DNA of 64,000 bases. It comes from Agroathelia rolfsii (lineage: Eukaryota > Basidiomycota > Agaricomycetes > Amylocorticiales > Amylocorticiaceae). A program made the translations under genes and the position numbers. The notes beneath the pieces were generated by a model that saw only the letters and a list, made by a program, of their open reading frames with translations, was not told the origin of the DNA and did not search any database. The DNA is taken from NCBI GenBank assembly GCA_018343915.1, contig JABRWF010000002.1:372001-436000 (forward strand), in the 5' to 3' direction. How positions within the stretch are numbered: the stretch's first letter is position 1; each line of letters starts with the position of its first letter. Below, piece after piece: positions 1 through 12,005 of the stretch.

Positions 1-605
1 TTCAGGATGTGCAGGGTTCGCGACTTCGCTGTCAGCGCGATCTCTGAAAGAAAAGACACAAAGGACACGGTTGCCATCATCAATCTTGCCCTGGAATTCG
101 ACGTTCAAGAGTGGCTTGCACCCGCATATGCAGAGTTGTGTTGCCGCCAGAAAGCGATGACCGCAGAAGAGGGACAGCTTCTCGGGTGGGAGACATTTGC
201 AAAGCTCACAGAGGCTAGAGAGAAGTATTTAAAAATAAAGCATGAAGAAACCTCGACGACGAGTCCTTCTGTACCAACAGAACCCAGTACTCAGCTTTCC
301 GGAGTTGCTGCAGCAGTAGTAATCAACAGGGGTCCATTCGTGGGTATCACCTTTAATCGACCTTGCTTTGTTTTCATAACGTCTTTTGATATTGAATATG
401 GCTTTCACAGGGCACCAAATTAAGGCAACGTGATCAGGCCTTGTCTGTTATAAAAGAGATTTTCTGGCCCCCTGCCAATGATCCAAAGCCTACACCTAGT
501 GCCAAGACAGATGTCGTCGATGCACCCGAGGCCACTATTAGTAGTATTACAGGTCCCCAACAGCCCGAGACTCTGAGAAAAAAACCAATCAGAAGGATCC
601 ATTAA
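1..605 (+). CDS. BTB/POZ domain protein, 3' part only
   Basis: This is the C-terminal end of a gene that begins before the window. Reading from the left edge, the frame carries a segment close to DVQEWLAPAYAELCCR followed by LTAEEG-like and LGWETFAKL-like stretches and AREKY. That pattern is typical of the region after the BTB domain in the large Agaricomycete BTB family. Exon 1 ends at 339 and a GTGGGT...CACAG intron covers 340-410. Exon 2 continues in phase (GTKLRQRDQALSVIKEIFWP) to TAA at 603-605. The BTB fold itself lies upstream and is not visible. Such proteins are thought to act as protein-interaction adaptors; partners and function are unknown. The exact left boundary of this exon cannot be seen. 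Confidence 0.7.
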
Positions 606-1637
606 TATTAGTAGTCCAGCTAATGCCCTACTTCCTACTCCATCGGATGAATGAAGGTGGCTACACGAAGTACTTCTTGTATTGGCAATTGAATCGCCGT
701 CTGTCATCCAAATTTGTTACGTCTATTTAGAAACTAGGCCCGTTTAATCTTGTATTTCTTGTATTCATCTTGTATGCTACTTATATACATGTACTTGAAC
801 CCGTTTTACATGAATCGCGATGCACATGTCATGGTTGCCAAAGAGTCGAGTCATTAAAGGTTGTGACGTATGTCATGGAAGGGCAAGTTATTAAACGTAA
901 ATGCCAATTCAGTTCTTTAGTGGTTGCTGAAATGCATCGACAATATAACATTTAATTCATAAGACCTAAGGCCCAATTCATTCAGGCGTTGAATATTAAA
1001 TATTCAGTATTAAATGTGGGATTATTGATGAGTAGCACTCGATTTTGATTCTTAGAGGCGACCGGCCACCATTAATCATGACGGCGAAGGAAGGTGCTAG
1101 TATCTATGCCTGTAGAAAATAGTCGAGCCGACATAGTGCAATTATGATTGGTTGAATTGAAGGATTCAGGATATTTCTTACTATTGACGGTTGGATATGG
1201 CACAAAAATCCTTTCGGCCTTAGGTTTTACTTGTAGGTCTTTCGAGGTTAGGTGTATCATGATACGAGGGACAATCCACAAGTGGTAACCCTGAAGAATG
1301 GGAGAACGAAACTCGAATACTGAATATCCTCTATCACTCACGTCTAGACGGAAAATTAAATGTCTTTCCGTTTCCTAGAGAGTGTGACATGCACAGTACA
1401 ATCCCTGTAAGCAAATTAACACACCTAAGCCGTAACCGATCTAAATGAAAGCAGCCGTCGTGAAGAAAGATACTCCTGTTGTGCAATCCACTGGAATATT
1501 CGTCGTATAAAAGCGATCTGTTGAAGGCCATTACTTCACAACACACCCTCCTTTTACAACCCTTTTCCGACTATCTGCATCCCAGTCATCCCACTCTCCT
1601 TCTACATCGCAATTACTCTCTTTCAACAACTCTCACA
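606..1637. other. Intergenic, no gene seen
   Basis: About 1.0 kb between the BTB gene and the secreted CCL-repeat gene. Only short ORFs without recognisable similarity or splice logic are present. The last 100 bases are pyrimidine-rich (CT tracts before the ATG at 1638), as is common just upstream of basidiomycete start codons. Confidence 0.5.
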
Positions 1638-2507
1638 ATGATCGCTAATTTTTCTCGTGTCTCCGGCACTGCATTGATCCTTGCAGTAGCTGCTAAGAGT
1701 GCTTCAGCTTGGTTCTTGCCAGGCATTGGCCTTGGAGCAGGCTTTGACGCGAGTGCCCACCTCGACGCTGGCGCCGAGGGTTGTGCCGATGGAGATGCAG
1801 ATCTTGGCGCTGGAGCTGGTCTCAGTGCTGGAGCCGGCTTTAGTGCTGGGGCTGGCTTTGGTATCGGTGGTGGTCTCGGCGGAGACTCCTGTGGCAGCGA
1901 TCAGTTCTGGTACTCTTGGAAGGGATGCTGCCTTGTCAGTGGGTTTATCAGTCATATGGAACCACCGTAAGTAAAAATAGATGGAGCGAGGCTAGATATG
2001 TGTTGATGATATGAACAGGTCCGGAAAGTCTTGCCCAACTTCCGATACATGGTATTGGAGCGACGGTAAGGGCGCAAAACTGTCTATACTTATTATGAAT
2101 ATGTTAGCTGACACATAACCCCAGAAAAGGAGTGCTGTCTCCCTTCAGTTCAGATCTCAAGCTCGGCTCCTACATGCGGAAACGGACACACCTGGACTGA
2201 ATCAGAGTCTTGCTGCCTTTCTGGGTCAGATGGATACGGATCCAGTCAAGACTCAAGCAGCGAGTCCGGGTATTCAAGCGGCTCCGCCCAATCTGGGGAT
2301 AGCCATTCCGGCGGCGACGAGTCTGACAATTCTGAACAGTCGTGCAGTGCCTGCGAGGCGGCAGCCGAAGGGGAGGATTCGGGATCATATAGCCAGCACT
2401 CTAGCTCTTCCAGCTACTCCGACTCTCACAGCTCTTCTCATCAGTCCAGCCACTCTAACGAGAGCGGTTCTTGGTCTGGTCGTCGCGTTCGCAAAGACGC
2501 ATTTTAA
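1638..2507 (+). CDS. Small secreted protein with three W...CCL cysteine repeats
   Basis: The gene has three exons: 1638-1966, 2019-2065 and 2125-2507. Together they encode 252 aa, with both introns GT-AG and in phase. The product begins with a signal peptide (MIANFSRVSGTALILAVAAK, cleavage likely near SAS-AW). A Gly/Ala-rich low-complexity stretch follows (SAGAG-type repeats). Next come three copies of a short cysteine motif: SCGSDQFWYSWKGCCL, SCPTSDTWYWSDEKECCL and TCGNGHTWTESESCCL. The C-terminal ~100 aa are very rich in Ser, Gly, Asp and His (SSS, SGS, HSSS) and end RRVRKDAF. Introns fall between the repeats. This looks like an extracellular structural or wall-associated protein. I do not recognise a characterised family and assign no activity. 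Confidence 0.72.
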
Positions 2508-3741
2508 AAGTAAAACTTTCACAAATCATGATTCATAATGTCCAAGATGGACCCTGATACCCTTTCTTTGCTTTATTTTGGAAACATCATAATGTACACA
2601 AAATATCTGGAGCCTTCCCTTTTTCTTTTTTTTTTCGAGGACCGTCCTTTTGGATTTGAAGTTTGTTGTTTTTACCCCGTTGTATAGTTTGCTCAAAATT
2701 GAATCTGTTTGTCTAATTCTGTGATCTCCGAGACCCTACGAAAGCGATAATAATGCTGCTTACTTCTGGTGCAGGAAGTCGTCATTGCTTAAGGAGGTGA
2801 CAAGTTTGATACTGTGAGATATAGCAATACCAGTGACTAGGTGCGCGCATTGAGGATATGAACCAGTGAGGTATGCAAAAAGCGGATGCAATAGACATGA
2901 GAGCCTGAGGCCTAAGTATCAAACATTAACTGTGAATTTTGCACTTCCTGACCCAGCCGCAGCAACGCGTAGTCGGGGGTCTAGTATCTGCAGGTGCCGA
3001 CCATGCCAGTGTTACGTCGTCGACTCGGAGGGCCCAGCGGCCATAGCGAAATCTTTGCACCAGAAAACAAGCAAGTTTCAAAATACACATCATTACATGA
3101 CTAGGTGGGAAGCTTTGGGTTAAAAACATGCATATTTGAGTTAAAGTTCAAGTTCTTAGGAATTTCCGAGCACGAACACAAGAATAAAAGGAAGGATCGA
3201 TGTGCAGCCTACTTGGCAACTCCAGCCAATCAGACGTATTAATAATGTGACAACACAAGTCACAGATTACGTGACAGTAGGACCAACTTGGACCCACCAC
3301 TTTCAGCAGTCCTTGTTTTCCTCAGTCTGGTTGCTCGCCCGCGCCATTGAACCCTGGCTTTGGGTCTTCTTCTGTCTTTGGGACAGTTTTTATTACTTGT
3401 AAGTTTGGCGCAGCATATCCGATCCCAGATCTGCAGATCTCCACAGCACCCAGCATTTATTGATCATAGCGTCGATTGCAGTTGATTAATTTCAAGGCGT
3501 ACTATCATATCTAGCAACCGATTGTTGTCATCCATCGTTCCTAGCTTGCCTGACGACACAAAAGAACTATTGTTGCATTGTATAACATATTATAAGAAAC
3601 AAGACTTCTTATCCTGCCAGTGCTTTATTGTCTTATTCCCCTGGAGACTGTCCTTTCGCCACAACTTTTCGACATTCAAGCCATATATATTATACGTCGC
3701 CCAAAATTCAGAAGCTCTGCAAATTCGTTCTCTCTTGTATA
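2508..3741. other. Intergenic, no gene seen
   Basis: About 1.2 kb between two genes on the same strand. It holds AT-rich putative 3' UTR sequence after 2507 and the promoter of the DUF6699 gene. Short ORFs here have no recognisable similarity, and no repeat or RNA gene was recognised. Confidence 0.5.
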
Positions 3742-5646
3742 ATGTCTCAGGATGCTAGACATCCGAGTCAAGATTCTCCCAACAATAATATCTCTGTTCC
3801 GCAATCCATCCATCCTGGGTCTCCTACGCACACCTTGTTTCCAGAACATCGTCAACATCCCAACAGTCGAGGCGGCGCTTCTCCCCGAGATAGCGTCCCT
3901 CTTGCTTATTTGCCGCAGTGGAATCCTGCTCAAGTTGTTTGGAGACTCGAGAATGGCCGGATCGTCTACGAAACCAGCGACCCTCCAGCTGGGCGTATTC
4001 CCGCTTGTGGTCATAGGAATCGGAGTACTTCACGAAGCCCACAAGGTTCTCAAGTGATGCTGCCTACCGGTAGTCCGAGTAGTTCGTCGCATCCTGTAAC
4101 TCCACATCCTTCTGCGTATCCGGAGCCTGTAGAGTCTGATCAGAACGATGAAGACTCAGAAGGTATTTTGACGAACATTGAAAGTTAATCGGTCCACTCA
4201 TTGATAACAATGATAGATGAACAAGAGGTACCTCCAGTGCCCACCATAGGATCACGCCGTCAGGCATCCGGCCCATATACTCATAATAGAGAAGCGAGGC
4301 CTTTACGCTCCATCTTACGACTTCCTCGTCCTACCGAACCTGAACAAGCTCAGCCCCCTCAAACTTCGTGTGCTGCTCCAAACGTCCCCAATCCATCAGA
4401 ACCCACTCAAGAACGTCCTCAAGGGAATGCATCACAGCCCCCTTTCTCATTCGCGCATATAAGAGATGATGTCAGGCAATACGTTGGCTACATGGGGCCA
4501 TACCATGATCCTAACAACCCGGGGCTTGAAGATATCCCTCAGGTACCTCGATCCGATCCGATCCAATGGGTCGCCCCTGGGGTCCCTATTCCACCCCTTT
4601 GGGCAAGGCAGCCGATGCAGCCAACGGGGATCTATCCTATGGCAATCCACTGTCCAACAATGGTTCAATGTATTGCTACTCCTCAGCATTGTTCTTCTCA
4701 TCCTACCCCGCATCGTCCGACGAGCCAAGAACGGGTTATCCCTTCACACGCCGATGTATCTCGCGAAGAGGAACGTGCCGCGCCACGGTTAGTTCAAGGT
4801 GTATTAATTCCACCGTCACCATATGGCTCTTCAGGCTCAACTCGTGAACCATCGCCATTCATACCACCGAATATAATTATTACTCCTAACCCAGCGGTAT
4901 CTAGGGCAGGATCTAGCTCTCATCATTCATCACCTCAGGCAGCCCCCTTGCCTCAAATATATGTTGTCACGCCAGCGGTGAACTCATCTGCTATGAGCCG
5001 TCCTGGCGCCCCTCTTTCCCTGGTTACACCAATGTATCAGCCTTCTGGTACCATCACCATGACTGGTGCACCATCAAACATACAATTCCCACCGCTTCCT
5101 AACCCCCGCTTTGCGTTCTTGAATCCTGCACTTGGAAACCCCACCACCGATGGCGCGCGTCTAGTCTGGGACCTGGCCGAGCCACCCCGACTAGGTGCTA
5201 AGGTCCTCACGCCTCGAGGTCTCTACATGTCAGCAAAGGACATCATGAAGGAGCCCGTCTCGCAGCCCACGTCTTCCACCGTATGTGTCTACCACGCGCA
5301 CCCGGTTTTTGCAAACCACTTTGGTTGGCTGAACGTCAAGGCCAAAGGAGTATCCGGATACGTAACCGTTGGAGATTTGCTCGACGAGATATACATGTTC
5401 TTCCAGCAGCAACTCTCAAGTGAGGATTATGCGTTCGTCAAAGAGGGCTTCGAGCTTGATGATGAGGACCTCCTGATTGGCTTTCGCTCCCGTCTTGAAA
5501 AAACGCCCAACTTGCCCGAATATGAGCGCTTGCAAGGGTTCAGGCGCATCGATGTCCTAAGCGCACTGAATATGCGAAAATGGATCGGTGCGACGACGAT
5601 GCAGTACCAAGATGGGAGCTGGTTCTTGCATGTGCATACTCGATGA
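3742..5646 (+). CDS. DUF6699 domain protein with long disordered N-terminus
   Basis: There are two exons, 3742-4162 and 4217-5646, joined by a GTATTT...GATAG intron that keeps the frame (EDSE/DEQEV). The product is 616 aa. Residues 1 to about 440 are Pro/Ser/Gln-rich with no clear fold; a short conserved-looking patch is YLPQWNPAQVVWRLENGRI near residue 55. The C-terminal ~160 aa form a compact domain running from RLVWDLAEPP through VTVGDLLDEIYMFFQQQLS to RIDVLSALNMRKWIGATTM. This matches the basidiomycete-enriched domain of unknown function DUF6699. No signal peptide or membrane segment is seen. Function is unknown. The upstream in-frame extension is not needed, because ATG 3742 directly follows a T-rich leader. 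Confidence 0.75.
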
Positions 5647-6206
5647 TCGACGACCGATTAAAACATTTTGTTTTGTATTGCTTCAAAACCACGCCACTCC
5701 TTTAACACCATCAAATTTTTCTTCTTTTCTCTTCTTTTAGAAGCTCTGTGTTTCTATTCGCCTTTCTGTGTACATTCTTCAAAACATCGTCTTTCACGAG
5801 ATACCTTATCAAATACGCCGATTATTATATCGTAATTACTTTGTATCCATATTTACGCATGGCCACGAAAGGAGACGACAGCACGGTTCACACGAATAGC
5901 ATGTTTTTTATGACAACCTTCACATAATATTACGATTGATGTCGGGACTTCATAAGTGTTGACGTTGATAGAGATAATAAAAGCATGTACAGATAGCAAA
6001 GAGTGAATGTATGCGCCTCAACTATTTAGAATAGATGCCGAGGGAAATTCAACGAAGTCAAAACCCAAATTAACGATAACAGTGGAGCAGTGAATCTATT
6101 ATACATACTGTTTACAAGATCCCACAGACAGAAAAAGAGAAGAAGAAAGATTAATAGTTAGAAACTCAAACTCAAACTTAAACACGAAACAGTTTCGCAA
6201 AAAACA
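5647..6206. other. Convergent 3' intergenic region
   Basis: About 560 bases between two convergent genes (DUF6699 protein on +, transcription factor on -). It is AT-rich, consistent with two facing 3' UTRs. Nothing else was recognised. Confidence 0.5.
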
Positions 6207-9200
6207 CTAGATTCGGCGTTGTTGTCCTGCGTATCGCCCATCCATGAGGAATCCCCAATCTTCCAGCGCCAAATTCGTTAAATCCTGCTGTTGCTGCTGG
6301 GACGCTGGCGTCAAGAAGCCAGAGCTTCCCATGCCAACGCCGTTATCATTGGCGCCGTCCAAGCCACCACCAGCGCCATTCTGCGTATATGAGAACTGCA
6401 TTGGCACAACGGGCTGCGTCTGCAACGCCTCACCTGCGAGACCGAGCACGGCGGGGAAGCTAAAATTACTATAGTTGGCCGCTCCGAGACTGCTATTATT
6501 GTTGTTATTGTTATTGTTGCCATTGGTGCCTCCAACACCACCGCCGGTGCCGACACTTGTCCGCATGTTATTCGAGAGCGAGCGCATGCCAGGTGTGGTG
6601 GACAATGATGAGGCAAAGAAATCTTGGAATTCTGCGTCGTCTTCCCAGCCGCTCCAGTTGGGTGGAATTTGCAGTATTTGCTGTTGTTGCTGTTGACGAG
6701 AACCATTGTTTCCGCCGCGGATGGGGATAGGAGACGAGCCTGAGCCTGAGCCTGAGCCCGATGGGTTGCCACCACCGGGTTGCAATAGCGGGTCAATAAA
6801 GGAAGGGTTGTCAAATGAGATCATAGACGACGGATCGGGAGCAGGGGTAGTGTTAGCACCCATGCTAGCGTATGCACCGTCAATATCACCAAATGACATG
6901 CTGGTCGTCGAGCGATCATTGGACACCATGAAACCGAGATTCCATTGACTGGATAGCTTCTGCTCTTCTTCATTTGTGTCGTTCAGAGCTGCCGGCTGAG
7001 GCTGCTGCTCCTGTTGCTGTTTCTCGTGAATATGGCTCTGCAGCATCCCAGATCCGACCCGAGAACCCAATAGCGTCTCTTTGAGGCCCTTGAGGATATC
7101 TGCAACGTCCACAGCACATCCCCACGCGGTGCTAACCTCTTCCAAAAAGTCGATACACAGCTCGGCTTGTTCAAGTGCATGTGTGAGTGCCTGCGGAGCG
7201 CGTCTGGCTCCTGCAGTCGACTGGACTGCTGCGAGTAAGTAGACTGTCCCGGCCGAGAAGGCAATCTGTACGAGCGTGACTGGGACGAAACGGAGTGTAA
7301 AATGAGACCGGTATGTCGATAACAGGGAGGTGATGTGCGACGCCGCGCGATTGCAGAGCTATGAATGATGTAGATACTCAGCCATGTGGATTCGTGATGA
7401 GCATATATTCTACCTTGGCATGGTCAATTTCGCCATCAGCATGTCGGAGGCGTCTATAGTAAGGGCGGTGAAGGATAATAAAGAGCCACCAATAGGCCAA
7501 ATGAAGCATTAGCTTATGCGGTAATGCGTTCTCACGGGATACGGGGGTGATTTCTAGATGGTCGGGAAGGCTATCTTTCCAGGTGTTTAGATCGACGCTA
7601 CAGATCAAGTCCTTTGTGAACTTCTTGATTATGATAAAATGTTTATTTGCTGACATACTCGATTGTACTGATGACTCCCAGATTTGAGTCGTAATGGACA
7701 TGGTCATGACCTGATAAACCATTCCTAAAGAATACATGAAGGTCACGATTTGAGTTTTCTGGAAAATATTAACTCACACAACTACCATGATACGCCTTGC
7801 TATAGTCAATAACTTGCACGTCTCGACAAAAACTTCGGTAAGATAACTAGGTTGCGGTTTGACTACTGTGCCAGGGTGGGTCCATATTGCCTCGTCCAGT
7901 TCGGCGTAACGCTCTGGCAGTGGTAAATGGTCTTTATTTGTGATGCAAGCTTCACGGCCAACATAAAGCGACCAATTAGTATCCTATTCAGACCTGTTAG
8001 TTTCAATCGGATATTTTCTGGAAAATTAGTGATGGAGAGTACAAACATTGGTAAAAGTCGTCCAATAAGTCCAATTGCGATCCAGCATATCTTCTCGTGT
8101 GATTATTCCCGTACGGACCCAAGGCGAGCAATCGACATTCAGACCCACTGGAAATGTGATGATCAAAATGCTGGTTCTTCGCAATCAGGCAAAGATCTCA
8201 CAGGCCTGGCTCATTCGCCAACTCATGCCTATATAACATGGATATTAGTTAGATACTTCCAGGATAATTAGCATGTACTCACCAAAGTACAGATACCCAA
8301 GTGTCTGATCTCCCCTCGACGAATGATAAGATCCGATGATTGACAACGCTTGTACAACGCTGATGTTAGGTCGTTCGCATTCGGATTCGATGTACCCCTT
8401 GGCGCGATTCGCATACCGATCACGGATGTCCATCCTGCGCAGTTCAGGGTTTTCCGAGCAAGCGAGAGCAAGGGCCACAAGTGCATTATGTAGCATGGGA
8501 GAGTAATGTGGGGTCTTTACCAGAGGTGAGCCACCTGGTGAGTAGCTTGATTCCTCAGGTTTCGAGAGAACGCGGTACATATCGCGAAGGAAGAGCTCGG
8601 GGATTATGCGCAGACACCATGAGGTGACGAATTTGAAAAGTAAATCAAGGGCACTGTGGAGTAGGTTATTGTGAGATGAGATTCCATCTATAAGTTTGAT
8701 TAATGCCTAGAAGCATACCGGTCATGCTCCTGACGTGTCAGCGGTACATCCTTGGGCAAATAACGAGCAAAGTCGAATTCTGGTTTGATAAAATTATAGT
8801 TTGCACCTTCAATCATGAGAACATATCGATCGTGAGATGGCTCGACTAGCAGGCCTCGCCGGGGATTTAGATGATGATCTTTTTCAAGATATTTTGTAGC
8901 CAAGCGAAAGACGGATGTAGGTCCATATTGTTGAAGATCTCGTTCTTCGAGCTGCATAGATGACCGATTAGACTTCGCAAAGTAAAATGAATATCGTGCA
9001 AAAGTTTTGCTTACAACGAGTTGCTCGGTAGGTGCGACAAGTTGCTCAATCTCGTCCTGATCAGAAGCTGTGCCAATTGTGGAGAATGATTCGTCAAAAT
9101 CATCCTCGTGACTGTGCGTTTGAGACTGGGGCGATGAGAAGAAGTCAAAGGAGTGGTGGCCGCCGTCTGTAGCTCCAGGGCTGTGGTCCTCTCCTGTCTC

Positions 9201-9632
9201 AGAACAGTGACATTTCTGGAGACGATCCTTGAGCCTTTGGTTTTCATATTCAAGCGCTGCGATGCGATTGCGCAAAGATTCTCCATAGGCTTTGGTGCTT
9301 GGTCTTTTGGCGGTTTCGCCTTGACCCCAGCTGCACTGTATGTCGTGGACATTATGAGGATACAGAAAGGTAATATATTGAGCCTGGGTCGACATACATC
9401 ATGGCCAGAGGTCAAGCAGGGAGTACAGATTGGTTTCACACCATCGCACTTTGTCTTTCTAGAGTGTGAAATGAAATATGACTCGATTCAGATGTACGCT
9501 GTAGAGATAAGCCAGTGTTGAGCCGCACCGTCGCCTACAGAATGCACATGCCTGGGAGACGTAGTGGCCTCTTTTTGCCTTTGCCTTTATTTGAGATGGA
9601 GTTTCGCCTCGTAATCGTGCAGTTGAAGCCAT
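6207..9632 (-). CDS. Zn2Cys6 transcription factor with fungal-specific TF domain
   Basis: The start is chosen at ATG 9632 (MASTARLRG); the frame upstream has only a GTG. The zinc cluster is assembled from three exons: RGHYVSQACAFCRRR, then KTKCDGVKPICTPCLTSGHD, then CSWGQG. This gives the six cysteines in Zn2Cys6 spacing, followed by a coiled-coil-like linker (SLRNRIAALEYENQRLKDRL). The middle-homology domain spans several exons: RALDLLFKFVTSWCLR, FLRDMYRVL, GMSWRMSQALGLNVDCSPW, TNWSLYVGREAC, LNTWKDSLP and LAYWWLFIILHRPYYRR. The C-terminal part (6207-7145) is low complexity, with Gln, Asn and Gly-Ser runs, and ends LEDWGFLMDGRYAGQQRRI, a plausible activation region. Approximate exons are 9632-9529, 9458-9398, 9335-9015, 8951-8719, 8653-8283, 8228-8202, 8147-8047, 7983 onward. 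Splicing between about 7780 and 7600 is not resolved. Target genes are unknown. Confidence 0.82.
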
Positions 9633-10425
9633 TAAAGTACAGCTAGTACCCACTTGGGTGTTGGCCCCGCTTCCGTAGGCATTCCGCAGGTATTTAGCGC
9701 TGCGATATCAATATGTTTTGTTTGTTCCTGTTAGCCATCAATGCATCAATGCTTTACCGGCTTTACTATTCTGAACTGGGGCAGCTGCATCTCCCATGCT
9801 AGGCACAGCTCCAATTTCGGCGATATTCTCTCCTGTGGCTGCTTGCATGTTGATCGGTGTTTCGAAAACTTGTAAAAATTAAAATAAAATAAAAAAATCT
9901 GAGCAATATGATATATGCCGATTTGGGCCATTGTTTATTTGATCTAGCCATTTCCCACTACTTGTATTTTTTTTAGTCCCCGAATATTCAGTGCATAGGA
10001 TTGGCGTAAAGTTTCTAGATCCTTTATACCATCAGGGTGTTCATGATCGTAAAATATAATATTATACATTAGTGCACATGTGATGTAGCTAGTTCATTGC
10101 AAAGTTCGATACGACTTATTAGTCCAAATAGCGCCAGCTTCATCTAATCAGAACGGCCAATGAGTCCACTGGCAGAGGGTAGAAGCGTCCAATCGTGATT
10201 TCATTGATGTGAAGGGCTGTGAAGAGAGAAAGTGCGAGCGCCCAGGGTCTGTTGAGCTGGAGAACATTCTAGATGATCGCTGAACGGCTTCAAGTACAAT
10301 CACGGTAACTAATCTCTGTTGTGAACTTGTACCCATCGTCTTGATTCTCCAACGCATACATCGGGATTACCTCTTTCCATAGACTCGCAGTCTAAACATA
10401 ACTAATTTTGCTACTCACTAATATT
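9633..10425. other. Divergent promoter region, transcription factor / Cyp40
   Basis: About 790 bases between two divergently transcribed genes. It is AT-rich in the middle (around 9860-9990). No convincing ORF or named regulatory motif was found. Confidence 0.45.
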
Positions 10426-12005
10426 ATGTCTACTCCAGAACGACCTCTGACCTACTTTGACATTACCATCGATGGCAAGCCCGTTGGCCGCATCATCTTT
10501 TCCCTCTATACCGACCTTGTCCCTAAGACTGCGGAGAACTTCCGTACGTCGTCTATATCTCTCCTGGACGTGAAATATCTTTCTTTTGATATTAATCGTA
10601 TGCGTGTTTGCGATCTTTCTCAATGATCAGGTGCTTTGTGTACCGGGGAGAAGGGCATTGGCAAGTCGGGTAAAAAGTTGAGCTATGAGGGATCCGGGTT
10701 CCATCGTGTCATCAAGGGGCAAGTATGATCTAATACCAAACCCAAGTATTCTAGTCTAATCTTTCCTTCAGGTTCATGTGCCAAGGTGGTGATTTCACTG
10801 CAGGAAATGGTAAGCGTCCCGGTGCCAACCATTACCCTGGTACTTGAATCCGTTTCTCTTTTTACCAGGCACTGGGGGCGAATCAATCTATGGAGAAAAG
10901 TTTGAGGATGAGGCGTTCCCTGTGAAGCACACAAAGCCTTTCTTGTTGTCAATGGTATATCATGTTTTTCAACAATTAATAATCTGCGCATTCATTTACC
11001 CCTATCTGTGCAGGCCAACGCAGGGCCAAATACGAATGGCTCTCAATTCTTTATTACTGTCGCCCCAACACCCCACCTCGATGGAAAACACGGTAAGGCA
11101 ATTGATAAACACAGCCTCCCCTTTCAATACTGACATTTTCCCCTTAGTCATCTTTGGAGAGGTTATCAAAGGCAAATCTATCGTACGACAGATTGAAAAC
11201 TACCCTACCAACCCTGGTGACTCGCCTAAAGTCCCTATTGTCATAGCTTCATCTGGTGTGCTCTCCCCAGATGACCCTTCGCTGACCGAGACAGCACCAG
11301 TCGCGGCGGATGGCGATGTGTATGAAGATTACCCGGAGGACGAGGACCGGGACGTGAACAGCAACCCCGAGTTGGCACTCAAGATCGCACAGGAAGTTCG
11401 TGAGATCGGCAATAAGTTATTCAAGGAGGGTAAAACGGAGGCGGCGCTACAAAAATACCAAAGTAGGTGTCTCTTTCGTTTTTCCTTGTTCGAACAGAGC
11501 ATTGATGTCATTGTCACCTGCTTCCTGACATCAGAATCCATTCGGTACTTGGACGTGCATATCGACTTCCCAGAAAATACCTCTGAGGACCTTAAAACCT
11601 CCTTCAAGGCTCTTCTTTCTCCCTTGCTACTTAATTCTGCCTTGGCTGCTGTGAGGGCGCAGCCACCATCATCAGCCAATGCAAGCATTGCTGTCCGAAG
11701 TGCCAGTCGTGCGCTGGAAGAACTTCAGCTTAGCGATGCCGATAAAGGTTAGCGAGGTTTTTCGCTCTCTTCTATATCTCAATACTCACAAACTGACTTT
11801 TGGATATAAAGCCAAGGCACTTTATCGACGCGGTATTGCATACGTGATTGATAAGGAAGAAGACAACGCCGAGGAGGACTTTGCCACTGCACTGAAGCTT
11901 GTCCCGGATGATAAGGCCATCGCTGGCGAGCTGAACAAGCTGAGACAAAAGAAGAAGGAAAGGCGGGATAAGGAAAAGAAGGCGTTCAGCAAGATGTTTG
12001 CATGA
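10426..12005 (+). CDS. Cyclophilin-40 type peptidyl-prolyl isomerase with TPR domain
   Basis: This is a Cyp40/Cpr6-like Hsp90 co-chaperone and proline isomerase, cytosolic by family. Start ATG 10426 gives [17 protein letters not shown]. Cyclophilin motifs follow across short exons: FHRVIKG then [12 protein letters not shown] (catalytic Arg, Phe and Gln), [37 protein letters not shown] and [17 protein letters not shown]. The residue that is Trp121 in CypA is His here (TPHLDGK), as is usual for Cyp40. The second half is a TPR domain: [20 protein letters not shown], a middle helix pair with SALAAVRA, and [20 protein letters not shown]. It ends in a Lys/Glu-rich calmodulin-like tail ([21 protein letters not shown]). 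Exon 2 ends at 10718 with a GC donor (GCAAGT), the only choice that keeps the frame. Known role: Hsp90 client maturation. Confidence 0.9.
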
